Notes: a model not told the origin generated them from the sequence alone. 64,000 nucleotides of DNA from Providencia rettgeri (GCF_023205015.1 NZ_CP096258.1:2976001-3040000), one strand, 5' to 3'; positions 1 to 9,525 are shown, numbered from the stretch's first letter. Numbers and translations are program-made.

Positions 1-48
1 TTGCTGTGGAATATAGCGAGAAGCGATACGGTGTAAATTCCCGAACAT
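1..48 (-). CDS. Phage gene downstream of gp10-like protein, 5' end only
   Basis: The first 16 codons of a leftward gene run off the left edge (begins MFGNLHRIASRY). Its ATG overlaps the stop of the next gene upstream in a TAATG arrangement, and a GGAGG-like ribosome site lies inside the end of that gene. By position it should be another connector or tail gene of the prophage. Too little is visible to name it. Confidence 0.55.
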   Translation of the reverse strand, partial: MFGNLHRIASRYIPQQ

Positions 49-506
49 TACTTATCCTCCACGGTAAAACTGACGGCTTGTAACATCTGACCTGTGTCGA
101 CTAAGGGCTTATCGGTGGATTTCCCTTTGCTGTGACGTCTTGCTCTGGCCTTTACAGTTGAATCATCCAAAGCAGGTGTGGTTACCGCTTTTACGGCCAG
201 TTTCACATCCCCTGCCGCTTTTGCCCCCACTTGGGTTAACCCATCGGTAACGGAAATATTGCCAGCGGCCGCCACTTTGGCCACACGGAAGATTAACTGG
301 CCATACTCTGCTTTTTTATCACTCATCGTCGGGCGTAAAAAAGGGCGCGGAGGAATGCCACCCGCGGGGTAACCCAACTCTTGAATGGCTGCGATATAGG
401 CAATGGGCGTGCCATCGGGATACTTCGAGTGTTCAAAGAAACCCACTTTCAGTTGTTTCTTGGCTAACTCATCGTAAACCGCTTTTAACTGCGCTAATTT
501 CGTCAT
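48..506 (-). CDS. Phage connector/tail-completion protein, HK97 gp10-like
   Basis: A 152-residue basic protein without membrane segments. The pattern VGFFEHSKYPDGTPIAYIAAIQELG, then a PPRPFLRPTM stretch near residue 55, is typical of HK97-gp10-like and related neck proteins, which join head to tail. It sits after a DUF4054 gene in the structural block, and its start overlaps the end of that gene, so the two are probably translationally coupled. The role comes from position and family resemblance only; a minor tail protein is the alternative. Confidence 0.6.
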   Translation of the reverse strand: MTKLAQLKAVYDELAKKQLKVGFFEHSKYPDGTPIAYIAAIQELGYPAGGIPPRPFLRPTMSDKKAEYGQLIFRVAKVAAAGNISVTDGLTQVGAKAAGDVKLAVKAVTTPALDDSTVKARARRHSKGKSTDKPLVDTGQMLQAVSFTVEDK

Positions 507-940
507 TAACGTAATCGCCCCCCGCGCGTAAATCGCCCACCCACACCGCGAAAAGCTGAACGTTCACCTGCACCACCAATATATTGCGGTACGCTACAGC
601 GCTTTATCAGTGCTAAGAACTGTTGGCCGTAGGTCGTCATTTTGAACCAGTGTGACCAATCAGAACCCGCAGGGGGCGCAGAGAATGACACGCTGATTTT
701 GTCCATGGTGACGCTGGTGACAACACCGGTTGGCGCGGCGCCCTCTGCAATTTGTTGATTTAAGTCCAACATGTGGGCGACAACCAGCATCCACAATTCA
801 TTGGTACAAACACCACGACAAGGGGAAAAATAGTTCAGCGCGGATTGGGCAATAATATAAATATCATCATCAGGCACCCCGCTGAACTGTGGACGGAGCA
901 CACGAAATGATTGAAGAGGAAATGTGCTCGCCTCCATCAT
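506..940 (-). CDS. DUF4054-like head-tail connector protein
   Basis: A 144-residue protein that resembles DUF4054 phage proteins: an early acidic segment (PDDDIYIIAQSALNYFSP), a helix around VVAHMLDLNQQ, and a hydrophilic end rich in Gly and Arg. DUF4054 genes normally lie between the capsid gene and the gp10-like gene, as here. The probable role is a head-completion or adaptor protein at the portal vertex. The start is the first of two adjacent ATGs overlapping the stop of the upstream gene. The family call is moderately sure; the function is inferred from order. Confidence 0.6.
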   Translation of the reverse strand: MMEASTFPLQSFRVLRPQFSGVPDDDIYIIAQSALNYFSPCRGVCTNELWMLVVAHMLDLNQQIAEGAAPTGVVTSVTMDKISVSFSAPPAGSDWSHWFKMTTYGQQFLALIKRCSVPQYIGGAGERSAFRGVGGRFTRGGRLR

Positions 941-1281
941 TATTTACCCTTTTTGTTAGTTTTCGGGACTTCCTGTTTAGCCGCTTCCAAAGATTCCACG
1001 GTATCCGGCGCTGACTTATCGCTGGCTTCCATATTGGTGGCCACTTTTTCAGGGTCTTCTTTGCGGTTTTCAACGCTAATAAACCCGTTTTCTTTATGCA
1101 GTTGAAAAACATGGTTATCTTTAAGCTGGGCATATTGTTCGTCACTGATTTCCGTGACACGCCCACGCGGGGTATACATGTGCTTAGTCATAATGTTGGC
1201 TTGACCCGCAATAAACACTTTCCCATCGGTGACCGAATAGTTTTGGTCATTGGATAACGTGCAATAGACATAGAGAGACAT
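940..1281 (-). CDS. Phage structural-region protein of unknown function
   Basis: A 113-residue protein starting MSLYVYCTLSND. I chose this start because GGAG lies seven bases before the ATG; longer starts run back through the capsid terminator hairpin. The N-terminal 60 residues look like a compact beta-rich domain, and the last 40 are charged and low-complexity (Glu, Lys, Ala), ending KTNKKGK. No family is recognised. It lies between the capsid gene and the DUF4054 gene, so a small head or connector role is plausible. Confidence 0.6.
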   Translation of the reverse strand: MSLYVYCTLSNDQNYSVTDGKVFIAGQANIMTKHMYTPRGRVTEISDEQYAQLKDNHVFQLHKENGFISVENRKEDPEKVATNMEASDKSAPDTVESLEAAKQEVPKTNKKGK

Positions 1282-1295
1282 GGCTTGCTCCATTA

Positions 1296-1319
1296 AAAAA
1301 GCCCTCATTTGAGGGCGTA
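1296..1319 (-). terminator. Terminator after the major capsid gene
   Basis: GCCCTC and GAGGGC arms with an ATTT loop, followed in the leftward direction by six T residues. It sits between the capsid gene and the next gene, and could lower expression downstream so that capsid protein is made in excess. Confidence 0.75.
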
Positions 1320-1337
1320 AAAAAGGAAGTGGTCTAG

Positions 1338-2405
1338 TTAAATGCCGGTTAGGCGAGTAATGGCCCAAGGTCGTGTGACAAAGACACCCGCTGTCGCGTT
1401 GGTCGCATCCTCTAAATACCCTTTGATTTGTGCTTGTGAGCCCAATAATTGGTACTTAACGGGCACCACTTGTAAGATAGTCGCGCTGGTTGCAGTTGAG
1501 CCATCATCAATGGTATCCGCGAACATATACGCCACATCCGCACCACCATTTGCCCCGACAAATTCAGGTGAGAACACAAAGCGCAGGTTTGGATAGTTCT
1601 CTTTCACCCATTGATACACCGTTTCACCACGCGCCACAGGGTTAGCGACATTTAACGTTGAACGGTAGCCTAACGGTAACGTCAATGTGATCGCGATATC
1701 GTCTTTGATAATCCCACCTGAACTCATTTCAATGCGTGAGAACATATCGGTAATATCTTGGGTGATATCGGCAAACGTGCCGCCCTTCCATTTTTTCGAT
1801 GCGGTTTCATAAGCCGGTAGATTCGGTTCATTCATCAAGCCAAATACTCGTGTTTCAGGGCTATTAAACCCATAGTAACCAATCCGCTCACGTCCTTGTT
1901 CTAAAGATTCAGTCGCTGAATTACGTTTTTCCGCAGCGGCTTCAAACCCAGCTGCAGATTGGCGCGCTTCCTCTAACTTACCGACTTGAAAACCTTGTTC
2001 GAAACGCACGATACCGCGGCGTTCTTGGTCTTGAATGTAAGACGCTAACGGCACGTTGGTATGGTCGCCGTAAAGTTCAGCCTTACCGGTTGGTGTTGCC
2101 ACGTTCAGAATGATTTCCTCATCGTGCCATTCACCCGCATTCAATACACCGGTGATTTCATCCAACACACGAACACGGGTTGCGGTGCGAATGAGACCAG
2201 GAAGAACGTGTTGCAACATTTCACGCTGAATTAACCCACCTTGCATGGCTGCGCCGCTAATCGCGGAGTCCATAGCTGCTAATCCACCAAAACCAATTTG
2301 ATCTAATTCTTGGTATGTCCACTTCTGAGCGGGGTTGATATTAAGCTGTCCTTTTTTGCGAATATCACGACCGGACATATAAAACTTTTGTTTACTGACT
2401 GGCAT
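1338..2405 (-). CDS. Phage major capsid protein
   Basis: A 355-residue protein beginning MPVSKQKFYMSGRDIRKKG. Its size, the early helical segment around TYQELDQIGFGGLAAMDSA, the central acidic region, and the C-terminal ITLTLPLGYRSTLNVANP...VVPVKYQLLGSQAQIKGYLE pattern fit the DUF2184-type major capsid proteins of siphoviruses. It follows a decoration-protein gene and a DUF2213 protease/scaffold gene, the standard head-gene order, and precedes a strong terminator. It forms the icosahedral shell. The gene looks intact. Confidence 0.8.
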   Translation of the reverse strand: MPVSKQKFYMSGRDIRKKGQLNINPAQKWTYQELDQIGFGGLAAMDSAISGAAMQGGLIQREMLQHVLPGLIRTATRVRVLDEITGVLNAGEWHDEEIILNVATPTGKAELYGDHTNVPLASYIQDQERRGIVRFEQGFQVGKLEEARQSAAGFEAAAEKRNSATESLEQGRERIGYYGFNSPETRVFGLMNEPNLPAYETASKKWKGGTFADITQDITDMFSRIEMSSGGIIKDDIAITLTLPLGYRSTLNVANPVARGETVYQWVKENYPNLRFVFSPEFVGANGGADVAYMFADTIDDGSTATSATILQVVPVKYQLLGSQAQIKGYLEDATNATAGVFVTRPWAITRLTGI

Positions 2406-2902
2406 TATTCACCTTCCTTTACTGCCACTGGGTATGGGATTTCCGTTAAGCGAATAACGCTCAAGTGGGCTGATTCGCTGGATTCAACGTGACGACTAAC
2501 AAAACCAATCACGCGGTCGCCAGCTGCAGGTACGGTTTTAGAGGATAAAGAACCGTCCTTTTCATCAAACACCACTGGGACATTGATTTTGCCTACCCCT
2601 TCTTCAAGTTCGACGTACACTTCGCCCATTGTCAAAAACTCACCTTGGGTACCGTTACGCGCATAACCCACTTCAATACGATACGCTTTCGGGTTAATCA
2701 TGATCCCCGCAAACGCCCCCTTACCACCCACTTGGACAGATTCAACAGAATCATCTTTGTAGGTGTAGGCACGACCGAAGATATTTTGTTTTTCATCTGC
2801 TGAGCTGAGAATGGCAGCAACGGCACGGATAGGCCCTGCATGACTGATTTCACCCACGACACCAGATGTTAAGCCATGCGCCACTGATTTAGGAATTGCC
2901 AT
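2405..2902 (-). CDS. Capsid decoration (cement) protein, Gp24-like
   Basis: A 165-residue protein starting MAIPKSVAHGLTSG, with GGGGAG eight bases before the ATG; the ATG overlaps the stop of the DUF2213 gene. The N-terminus and the pattern GPIRAVAAILSSADEKQNIFGRAYTYKDDSVESVQVGGKGAFAGIMINP match structural cement proteins, which bind the outside of mature heads and stabilise them. It lies directly before the capsid gene. Fairly sure of the family. Confidence 0.7.
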   Translation of the reverse strand: MAIPKSVAHGLTSGVVGEISHAGPIRAVAAILSSADEKQNIFGRAYTYKDDSVESVQVGGKGAFAGIMINPKAYRIEVGYARNGTQGEFLTMGEVYVELEEGVGKINVPVVFDEKDGSLSSKTVPAAGDRVIGFVSRHVESSESAHLSVIRLTEIPYPVAVKEGE

Positions 2903-4159
2903 TATTTCGCTCCCCATTTGTCCATAATTGATTTATTGCTAACCGCAGAGTCCATCGTCACTGTGGCTTTCTGAGAATCCGGCACGCGCCCTTGCATCCA
3001 CGCATCGAGCGCAATAGCTTCATTACCCTTGCCGCATTGAATGCCGAGCTTATCAACGCCATACTCCGCCACTTGCTGCTTAGTCATGGCAGCATGATCG
3101 AACACGCCAAGGAACGGGGTTAGCTTATGCGCTAATGAATCCCGCTCACCGATTTGTTTTAACAGCACCCCAGTATCCATCGTGGGTTTCGATGCTTCTA
3201 AACGCTTAATTTTGCGTTTTAAAGAGGCTATCTCATCCATTGTGCCGATACCGTTTTTTAAACGTTTGAGCCGGCGATTTAAGCTGTCAGTTGTCGCTTG
3301 GTCGAGATGCTCTTTCGCTTCTTCAATCGCTTCAACCGCGGTTTCAATAGCAACCTCTGCCGCTTCTACGGCTTCAGGTGTACCGGTTGTGGCTTCTTCC
3401 GCTGCAACTTCGGCGGCTGCCACGGCTTCTTCCGCTTTTTGTTCTTCCTCAGGATCAGCGTCAGTGGATTTCTTTTCTTCTTCCATATTTTCATCGGTTG
3501 AAGGCTTAGTTTGTGCAATCACCTCTGCAATAATGCTTTTCAGCGCAGTGACTTGCTCCGCTGTAAACGCACCTTCATCAGCGGTTTGCTTCTCTTTGTT
3601 TTCTTCTTCGTTCATGCGAATAAGTTCCTTTGTGTCGATAGTGATAACGAGGTGATCTTGCACAGCGACGTCAGGGCCGGTGCGCCCTTCATCCACTAAT
3701 GCGAGGTGATTTCCACGTAAGTGACGCTGAATGACGTCATAGTGTTGGCCTTCATAAATGCCAGAGGTGAATTCATATTTACTGCGATAACCCGGTGAAA
3801 GGTCGATTTTGCCGCTGTCGATATTACTAAGCGCCACATCAGAAAAGATTTTGATATTGGCTCTAAGATACGGTGGGTCAAAATAAACATTCTCACCAAT
3901 CACCCCCTTGAATGCCTTTTTTCTCCGCTGGGGTCGCGTGCTTACCTAACATTTCATGTTCAATAATGAACGGGGTGAGTTTGAAAGAGTTAATTGTCGC
4001 TTCGCTGGCCAGTTCTTCCGGTGGCCGCAATACGCGATAGATTTTATCGGGTACTGGCGCACCAATTTCTGCCCCCAAATAATCAAAAACCCCAACTTTA
4101 GAGATGGGGTTATCTGTCACTTCGAGCCAGCCGTTATTGTCATAGGTTCGTTTTGTCAT
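2902..4159 (-). pseudogene. DUF2213 prohead protease/scaffold gene split by a frameshift
   Basis: Two overlapping reading frames together make one DUF2213 protein of about 417 residues. The first 85 codons (from 4159; [21 protein letters not shown]... to KKGIQG) run into a stop just after a run of five G on the coding strand (3903-3907). With four Gs the frame would continue directly into [18 protein letters not shown]. The N-terminal half is the protease-like domain. The C-terminal half has a very acidic Glu/Ala-rich coiled-coil stretch like an internal scaffold, then a capsid-like tail ending MDKWGAK. Known relatives are single proteins acting in head assembly. The change could be a real mutation, a sequencing or assembly slip in the homopolymer, or less likely programmed slippage. 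Confidence 0.75.
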
Positions 4160-5025
4160 GTCTCCTCGCCGCTTTCTCCCCCACTAAAATCGATTACAGG
4201 CGTCCAAAAGCATTTGCAGTTAGGTAATTGACCAGGCAATCCACGCTCGCCCGTTTTTGGGTCAATGATGGGTGGGTTATCTAAATCAAAGACTTCACCA
4301 TCTAGCTGTAGATGCCACTCTCTAGGTTCAGCGCTGCCACCAGAGTGATGCCAAATAGCCTTGCGTATCCCCGCTGATTTCATGCGTTCATAGTTTGCCG
4401 CAGTCGTGATTTTTCGTGTTTGGTCAACGGCGATAAAATTCGCTCGGCTCTCTGTCACACTGCCTGTGTGCCTGATTTCATCTAATAAGGTTTTCGCACC
4501 CTCACCGCCTTGTGAGATAGAGCGCAGGGCGGCACTTTCGATACGTTGATGAAATTGGCTAGGAATGGATTTAATCAGGGAAACATTTTCAGCCGTGGCG
4601 GCTATCATTTTGTCTTTTAACGCTTCTGGCATTGCAGGGGTTTTGATTGTGATACCGCCAGAGAGCTGTTTAAGGGAATCGTCTAAATTACGTTGTGCGC
4701 CAATATCCACTTGGGAAACAAACTTATCGACCATGGCGCTAGACTGCGTATTAAAGATTTTATCCCACTTGCGTTTTAACCGGTTGAGCCAAATACGCGT
4801 TTGACTCGCGATACTGGCATCCATCGTGGCGCCGTCAAAATCCTCCTTCAATTCACTAAATACGTTTTCATAGTCTTTAATCATCGAACGGATTAACCGT
4901 GACATGTCACGTTGATAACGACTAGATGGCGCTGCTGAATACTGCAGGGGCTTGCCCTTCAATACCGCTTGGCGGGAGGTTGCCCACTTCGCCTTTTTCG
5001 TTCGGACTCGTATTCGTCTCGACAT
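4156..5025 (-). CDS. Phage head morphogenesis protein (MuF/SPP1 gp7 type)
   Basis: About 289 residues, beginning [14 protein letters not shown]. The C-terminal third has the MuF signature: a helical [36 protein letters not shown] segment, a [18 protein letters not shown] segment, and the terminal LPNCKCFW motif with two Cys. These proteins are minor head components that enter with or near the portal. The start overlaps the portal gene by about 100 bases in another frame; an internal ATG at 4905 would avoid the overlap, but the extra basic N-terminus looks protein-like. Followed with a 4-base overlap by the DUF2213 gene. Confidence 0.8.
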   Translation of the reverse strand: MSRRIRVRTKKAKWATSRQAVLKGKPLQYSAAPSSRYQRDMSRLIRSMIKDYENVFSELKEDFDGATMDASIASQTRIWLNRLKRKWDKIFNTQSSAMVDKFVSQVDIGAQRNLDDSLKQLSGGITIKTPAMPEALKDKMIAATAENVSLIKSIPSQFHQRIESAALRSISQGGEGAKTLLDEIRHTGSVTESRANFIAVDQTRKITTAANYERMKSAGIRKAIWHHSGGSAEPREWHLQLDGEVFDLDNPPIIDPKTGERGLPGQLPNCKCFWTPVIDFSGGESGEET

Positions 5026-6424
5026 AGTCACTCTCATTCACATCAATGCCGTAATAGCTCGACTCTTTATCTGCAGCCAGTTTTTTACGGATATCCAGCC
5101 CATCAATTGCGCCCGTAGCCGCTAGAGCCGCATCCGTCTGAGCAGATTTCAACTCAATATCGGCACTCTCTGCCGCCGTTGGGCTGTCGAGTGGCGCCCA
5201 CGTAACCGATATTTCAGTCAGCGGTAATTCTTCGCTACGCATCAACATGTCGTAATGACGCTGCAAAAGCTCTTCTAAGTCGTTTGATTGGACGCTTTCT
5301 AGCTCTTCACGGTAGTTCGACTCTTCATACTCACCCGTCGCATTAAAGCCTTTTGGCGTGGTACCGAGTAACTTAGTGGCGGGTACGTTTGCTGCCGCAG
5401 CCACCAGCTGGTATTGCGTCATAATGGTGGCGTCTAAATCCGCTAGCGAGGTGTCGAACTGCTGTGCAACATCCTCTTTCCCCATTACCTGCACGCCATA
5501 GTTATCGCGCATTTCCATAAAATAAAGCATGTTTTCCTGAATGGTGTTCTTATCTGCACCTTCAGGGTCTGCCATACCGATAGTCAATAACCGTTTGGTC
5601 ATCGCCAGTTGTGGCGCTTCATTGGCTGTCCGTTCTGACGCATAGACCCGCTCATAAATACGCTCTGGCACAGATACGCCAAAGTAGTTATAAAGTGGCT
5701 TAAGTACATTAGGTACAGGGAACGGCACAAACTTAATAAAGTGCGATTTATGGTATTTGCGACCGCCAATCACATAATACGTAGGGTCGTAAAAATCCAT
5801 GCTGGCAGGGTCTTGAATGTTGGAGTCGGTTAAATCAGGCGTTACCCATTGTGGGTCAATTTGCTTGATCCCCTTGTACATTCCCTTGGTCACACCATCG
5901 AGATTGAACGGATTTTCATACCACTCTTTCGGGTTTGAAGTTTCCACCACAAACAATGCTAATCGACCGCCATACACACGCCCGAAGTGAATAAGCTCTT
6001 TCAAGTGATGTTGTATACTGTACTTTTTATCCCGTTTACGTAGCTTTTTACTGATAGCGCGGTCATCGTCATTATCGCAATCAATATCATATCCTTGGCG
6101 AATGGCATCACGAGCTGGCATATTACAGGCCTTATCCACCAGCCAATGTTTCGCAATGATGGCGCACATATTGTTGCCAATAAACATTTGCGAGGCATAC
6201 CAAGCCGCTTGTGATTCAGGCACGCCATAGACTTGCTCGCCTTTGAATGAAGGAACAGAAGTATCAATACTGTCCATCCCTATACCTTTAATCATCGGCT
6301 GCGGTAATGCTAACCCGTTAAACCCCTTCTCTTTTGCTAATGCAGGGTACAAATCTGTGGTAAACGCTGACCGCTTCGGCGGTGCAATCTGCTCTGCAAT
6401 TTTTCGCCTTTTAAACGGCCACAT
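4922..6424 (-). CDS. Phage portal protein (DUF1073 type)
   Basis: 500 residues starting MWPFKRRKIAEQ, chosen because GAGG precedes the ATG at good spacing. Features of DUF1073 anti-CBASS/portal proteins are visible: AAWYASQMFIGNNMCAIIAKHWLVDKACNMPARDAIRQGY, KELIHFGRVYGGRLALFVVE, and the later NVPATKLLGTTPKGFNATGE with DLEELLQRHYDMLM. It forms the dodecameric ring through which DNA enters the head. It sits between the large terminase and the MuF gene as expected. The C-terminus overlaps the MuF gene. Confidence 0.85.
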   Translation of the reverse strand: MWPFKRRKIAEQIAPPKRSAFTTDLYPALAKEKGFNGLALPQPMIKGIGMDSIDTSVPSFKGEQVYGVPESQAAWYASQMFIGNNMCAIIAKHWLVDKACNMPARDAIRQGYDIDCDNDDDRAISKKLRKRDKKYSIQHHLKELIHFGRVYGGRLALFVVETSNPKEWYENPFNLDGVTKGMYKGIKQIDPQWVTPDLTDSNIQDPASMDFYDPTYYVIGGRKYHKSHFIKFVPFPVPNVLKPLYNYFGVSVPERIYERVYASERTANEAPQLAMTKRLLTIGMADPEGADKNTIQENMLYFMEMRDNYGVQVMGKEDVAQQFDTSLADLDATIMTQYQLVAAAANVPATKLLGTTPKGFNATGEYEESNYREELESVQSNDLEELLQRHYDMLMRSEELPLTEISVTWAPLDSPTAAESADIELKSAQTDAALAATGAIDGLDIRKKLAADKESSYYGIDVNESDYVETNTSPNEKGEVGNLPPSGIEGQAPAVFSSAI

Positions 6425-6428
6425 AGAA

Positions 6429-7826
6429 TTACCTCTTGGTTGTAAAGAAACCGCCTTTTTTCTTTTGGTATAAATCACGCAGCGCCTGCGTCATCGCATC
6501 CACCGTATCGTCATGGCCAGCGAATGGGAACGTGGTGATTTCCTCCACGGTTTCCACTATCCACGGTGCAATGTCTTTGTGCGGTAGCCACACGTTGCCC
6601 GCCTCCCATTCAGCGGTGCAGGCGTGAGCGCGTGCAATTTTGCTGCCGTCTGGCTCAACAGGAATTAAGCCTGACACGGTAGATTTCAACGAATCAATTA
6701 CCGCTGGGCCATTGGCTTTGTCCTCCACCAGCTTACGCCGCCCTTCTGGGAATTTTTCCGCGAGCAGCTTCACCGCATCCTTAGTTTGGGTGAAGCTCAT
6801 ACGTTTTCGAATTTGATAGAGCAAATAGGCATTGGCATCTTTCTTACCCCAAACCTGCCCTACTACATAGTCGGTACCGTCGCTGTCTTTAAAGGTCATA
6901 TCCCAACTATGAATAACCTTATCGAATTTATCAGGTAGGTCTTTAGGTAAGTAATAACGAACAAACTCTTCATGGAAGATTTGACCATCACCCGGTTTCG
7001 GTGATTGTTGATACATGGCAGACCAGAAGTAATCACCCAGTATTGCTTTGGTTTCCAACAGCTTATCGATGGGATGAAGTTCAGGTACCAACGCTTCTCC
7101 TTGCTCATTAATGGCAGGGAATGCGAGCACCTTGGTTTCAGGGGCTTTTTCTTTTAATTGGCCAGATAAATCATCGGTCGCCCACCGCGTGGCCATGATG
7201 ATTTCGCCGCTGTTTTTTGATAAGCGAGTTTTAAAGGTCGAAACGTACCAGTTCCATATCGATTTTTTAACCGTCGGGCTAAGTGCTTCTTTCGCGTTCT
7301 TTATCGGGTCATCGATAATACCGAGATCAACTTTTTTACCTGTTAATGGTCCACCAACACCAGCGCAAACATAACTGCCTTTATGGTTAGCTATACCAAA
7401 CTCGTCAGAGTTACGCTTAACAGCTATGCCATTTTCAGGTTTATTGCCTAACCAGCTCTTAGGAAATAACGCACGATATTCAACCGACATCATAATTTGC
7501 TGAACATCAGTGTTCATATCACCGGCTAAATCAGACGAATACGACAACGCCCCAACACGCATGTTAGGGTACTTTCCAAAGAAGTAGGCTGGAAGATAAC
7601 GTGAAACAATATCGGACTTACCATGCTGTGGAGGTGCGCCCAATATTAACTTAGGGCGCTTGCCATCCATCATGTCTAACAAAAACTGATCTAGCGCATC
7701 GCACACCGTTTGAGAGAAATGGCTCGTGATGTATTCAGGGTTTATATACTGAATGAATTCATGCAAACTACGGCGCGCTATCTCCCTTTCGATCTCTTCA
7801 TCAAATAAGTTGAAATCGATATCCAT
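6429..7826 (-). CDS. Phage terminase large subunit
   Basis: 465 residues with both terminase domains. The ATPase has a Walker A variant GAPPQHGKSD near residue 65 and Walker B LGIIDDP near 175, then the coupling motif MATRW. The C-terminal RNase H-like nuclease shows its first catalytic Asp in HSWDMTFKDSDGTDY near 300, LVEDKANG, and the final GHDDTVDAMTQAL. It cuts concatemeric DNA and pumps it into the head. It ends just before the portal gene and is separated from the small subunit by a hairpin. The gene looks intact. Confidence 0.92.
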   Translation of the reverse strand: MDIDFNLFDEEIEREIARRSLHEFIQYINPEYITSHFSQTVCDALDQFLLDMMDGKRPKLILGAPPQHGKSDIVSRYLPAYFFGKYPNMRVGALSYSSDLAGDMNTDVQQIMMSVEYRALFPKSWLGNKPENGIAVKRNSDEFGIANHKGSYVCAGVGGPLTGKKVDLGIIDDPIKNAKEALSPTVKKSIWNWYVSTFKTRLSKNSGEIIMATRWATDDLSGQLKEKAPETKVLAFPAINEQGEALVPELHPIDKLLETKAILGDYFWSAMYQQSPKPGDGQIFHEEFVRYYLPKDLPDKFDKVIHSWDMTFKDSDGTDYVVGQVWGKKDANAYLLYQIRKRMSFTQTKDAVKLLAEKFPEGRRKLVEDKANGPAVIDSLKSTVSGLIPVEPDGSKIARAHACTAEWEAGNVWLPHKDIAPWIVETVEEITTFPFAGHDDTVDAMTQALRDLYQKKKGGFFTTKR

Positions 7827-7916
7827 AGCTACACCTAAAATGTAAGAAATAGCCCTTTCACCTCAAAATGACAGTGAAACGGAAAATGAGTTTTTGATAA
7901 CAAATTAGCAACAAAT

Positions 7917-7952
7917 AAAAAGCCCAAATTCAAAGAGAAGATTTAGGCTTTT
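7917..7952. terminator. Hairpin between small and large terminase genes
   Basis: AAAAGCC-containing and GGCTTTT-containing arms, with extra pairing AAAT/ATTT, form an A/T-flanked hairpin readable as a terminator in both directions. The roughly 200-base gap between the two terminase genes holds little else. Confidence 0.55.
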
Positions 7953-8024
7953 ATCGGTTTAGGGTGACATTTTAATTGAGTTGAAAAGTCGCAGGGCATG
8001 TAAGAACCATTATGTTAAATTAAA

Positions 8025-9044
8025 TCAACTTTTCGATTTTTTTCTCAACTGCATGAGTTGCTCAAAACTTAAGTGGCTTAGGTCGATTCCTGTTGATTGA
8101 ATAGGACCACCATCTGCACCGGTTACTTCGGTTCGGGTTTTCACCATCCCTAAATGTTGGGCAACCATCTTAAGGGCATCATCTTGATTACGAGTAATCA
8201 CCTCGACGCCAAACTTGCCCTCTTTCACACCCGCAAATAAACGACGAGCTGCGCCGGTTAAATCACGTGTATCGTGAAAATGCGCACGGCCAATACCAGT
8301 GCCATTACATCGAGGACAATCGGGGTTAGGGTCAAGTGTATCATCGTAACCGTAGCCTCCCACATCTTGCGGAGGTGGTTTACTTGCCGCCGTGGCTTTT
8401 TTCACAGCATCTTCATATTCGACCGCATCACGCCACTGATAATTGAAACCAAAGCCCCAGCAATGACGGCAACACAATCGACGATATTCAGTCAGCTCGT
8501 TAACGTCTGCAGTCGCAATATCCCACCACATTTTTAATACGGCATCTTGGGTTATTTGCGTTCTGCGTTCCCTATCTGCCAACGCGTCTGTAATTGCTCG
8601 ATTGACCTTAGCATTTCTGTACATCCTACTGGCGCCAACATAAGCAGTATTGCCTTCACCATTTCCACCTGCTCGCTTATACGCTGCCGTCCTGTTTAAA
8701 TCGACAAGATACTCATTGACGAATCTGAACTGCATATCGTTAAGCCCGTAGTTGCGCAGGTTAAACGCACTTTCATCATCGTGCGCACTATCTTGTTCAC
8801 TACTCTGCGCAGTTGGTATATCACTATCGTGTATTGGCTCTTTTGCGCATTCTTTTTCGTGCGCAGTGCGCAATTTCTTTTGCGCAGTTTTTTGCGCAGA
8901 TTGCGCGGCTGGCTTCTTAATATATCGTCGTGCAGTTGCGTAATTAAGTCCCTGGTCTTCACACCACTCTTTAGGGGATATTCCTGATATAGCATGTTCG
9001 GTGAGGAACTGTTGCTGTAGCGTCCCCCAATCCAGTTTAGCCAT
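8025..9044 (-). CDS. Phage terminase small subunit with zinc-binding segment
   Basis: 339 residues. An N-terminal helix-turn-helix (SPKEWCEDQGLNYATARRYIKK) is followed by a low-complexity Gln/Ala/Lys linker, then the terminase small-subunit DNA-binding core (LNDMQFRFVNEYLVDLNRTAAYKRAGG...VGASRMYRNAKVNRAI). A Cys pattern CCRHCWGFG ... CPRCNGTGIG near residues 190-250 resembles a zinc knuckle. The C-terminus MVKTRTEV and SFEQLMQLRKK is common in this group. It recognises the packaging site and recruits the large subunit. Longer than minimal small subunits because of the extra zinc part, which is usual in this subgroup. Confidence 0.82.
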   Translation of the reverse strand: MAKLDWGTLQQQFLTEHAISGISPKEWCEDQGLNYATARRYIKKPAAQSAQKTAQKKLRTAHEKECAKEPIHDSDIPTAQSSEQDSAHDDESAFNLRNYGLNDMQFRFVNEYLVDLNRTAAYKRAGGNGEGNTAYVGASRMYRNAKVNRAITDALADRERRTQITQDAVLKMWWDIATADVNELTEYRRLCCRHCWGFGFNYQWRDAVEYEDAVKKATAASKPPPQDVGGYGYDDTLDPNPDCPRCNGTGIGRAHFHDTRDLTGAARRLFAGVKEGKFGVEVITRNQDDALKMVAQHLGMVKTRTEVTGADGGPIQSTGIDLSHLSFEQLMQLRKKSKS

Positions 9045-9116
9045 CGTCTTTATCTCCTTAGCCCATTAGAAAGTCTACTTGTAGGAATAAACTTTCTGAT
9101 TAGCTATTTCCCTCAA

Positions 9117-9139
9117 TAAAAAACCCGCACTTGGCGGGT
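9117..9139 (-). terminator. Terminator after small phage gene
   Basis: ACCCGC/GCGGGT arms with a five-base loop, followed leftward by a run of T. It ends transcription from the small gene at 9159-9401 before the terminase genes. Confidence 0.7.
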
Positions 9140-9158
9140 CATTGTGAGTTCTTGTTAT

Positions 9159-9401
9159 TTATTTAATGTCTAGCGGCATATCGCACATTGATTTAGGGAT
9201 TTCCCTTTCACCATACTCTTCGGCTATTGCCATTATTTCTCTGTATGGTCTTGCGAATGGGCCAACTACAACAGTAATGTTCTGCCCCTCAGCTTCCTCT
9301 GGGGTTAGCTTCATTGTTTCTACTGTCATTACCAGTGCGACTTTCAATGCAGCGCCAGTCCAAGGTAAGTGCTTAATTAAATCGTCTGGCTCATTCATCA
9401 C
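9159..9401 (-). CDS. Small acidic phage protein, unknown function
   Basis: 80 residues beginning MMNEPDDLIKHLPWTGAALKVALVMTVETMKLTPEEAEG. GAGG lies about eight bases before the ATG. The middle (NITVVVGPFARPYREIMAIAEEYGE) suggests a small alpha/beta fold. No family is recognised. It is a single-gene unit with its own terminator, between rha and the terminase genes, where phages often carry small accessory genes. Confidence 0.6.
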   Translation of the reverse strand: MMNEPDDLIKHLPWTGAALKVALVMTVETMKLTPEEAEGQNITVVVGPFARPYREIMAIAEEYGEREIPKSMCDMPLDIK

Positions 9402-9442
9402 TTATACCTCATTTGTTGGGTTAATTAGCACTATTACATCAT

Positions 9443-9464
9443 AAAAAAGGCCGCTGAGCGACCT
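9443..9464 (-). terminator. Terminator after rha
   Basis: Leftward strand: an AGGTCG/CGGCCT stem with one T-G pair and a short loop, followed by six T. It lies just downstream of the rha stop. Confidence 0.6.
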
Positions 9465-9525
9465 ATTCAGTAGATGCAACTTTTAGTGCATCGGTAATTT
9501 ATTGATTTACAAACAAAGCGCAATT

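Noticed and set aside
870..1166. 98-codon leftward frame across two phage structural genes
   Set aside because: It overlaps two well-supported genes and has no ribosome site or protein-like composition.
3182..3655. 157-codon rightward Ser/Ala-rich frame
   Set aside because: It is the antisense of the Glu/Ala-rich coiled coil of the DUF2213 gene.
3893..3915. Programmed frameshift in DUF2213
   Set aside because: No classic slippery heptamer with downstream structure was found, and relatives are single-frame proteins; a plain one-base change in a G run is simpler.
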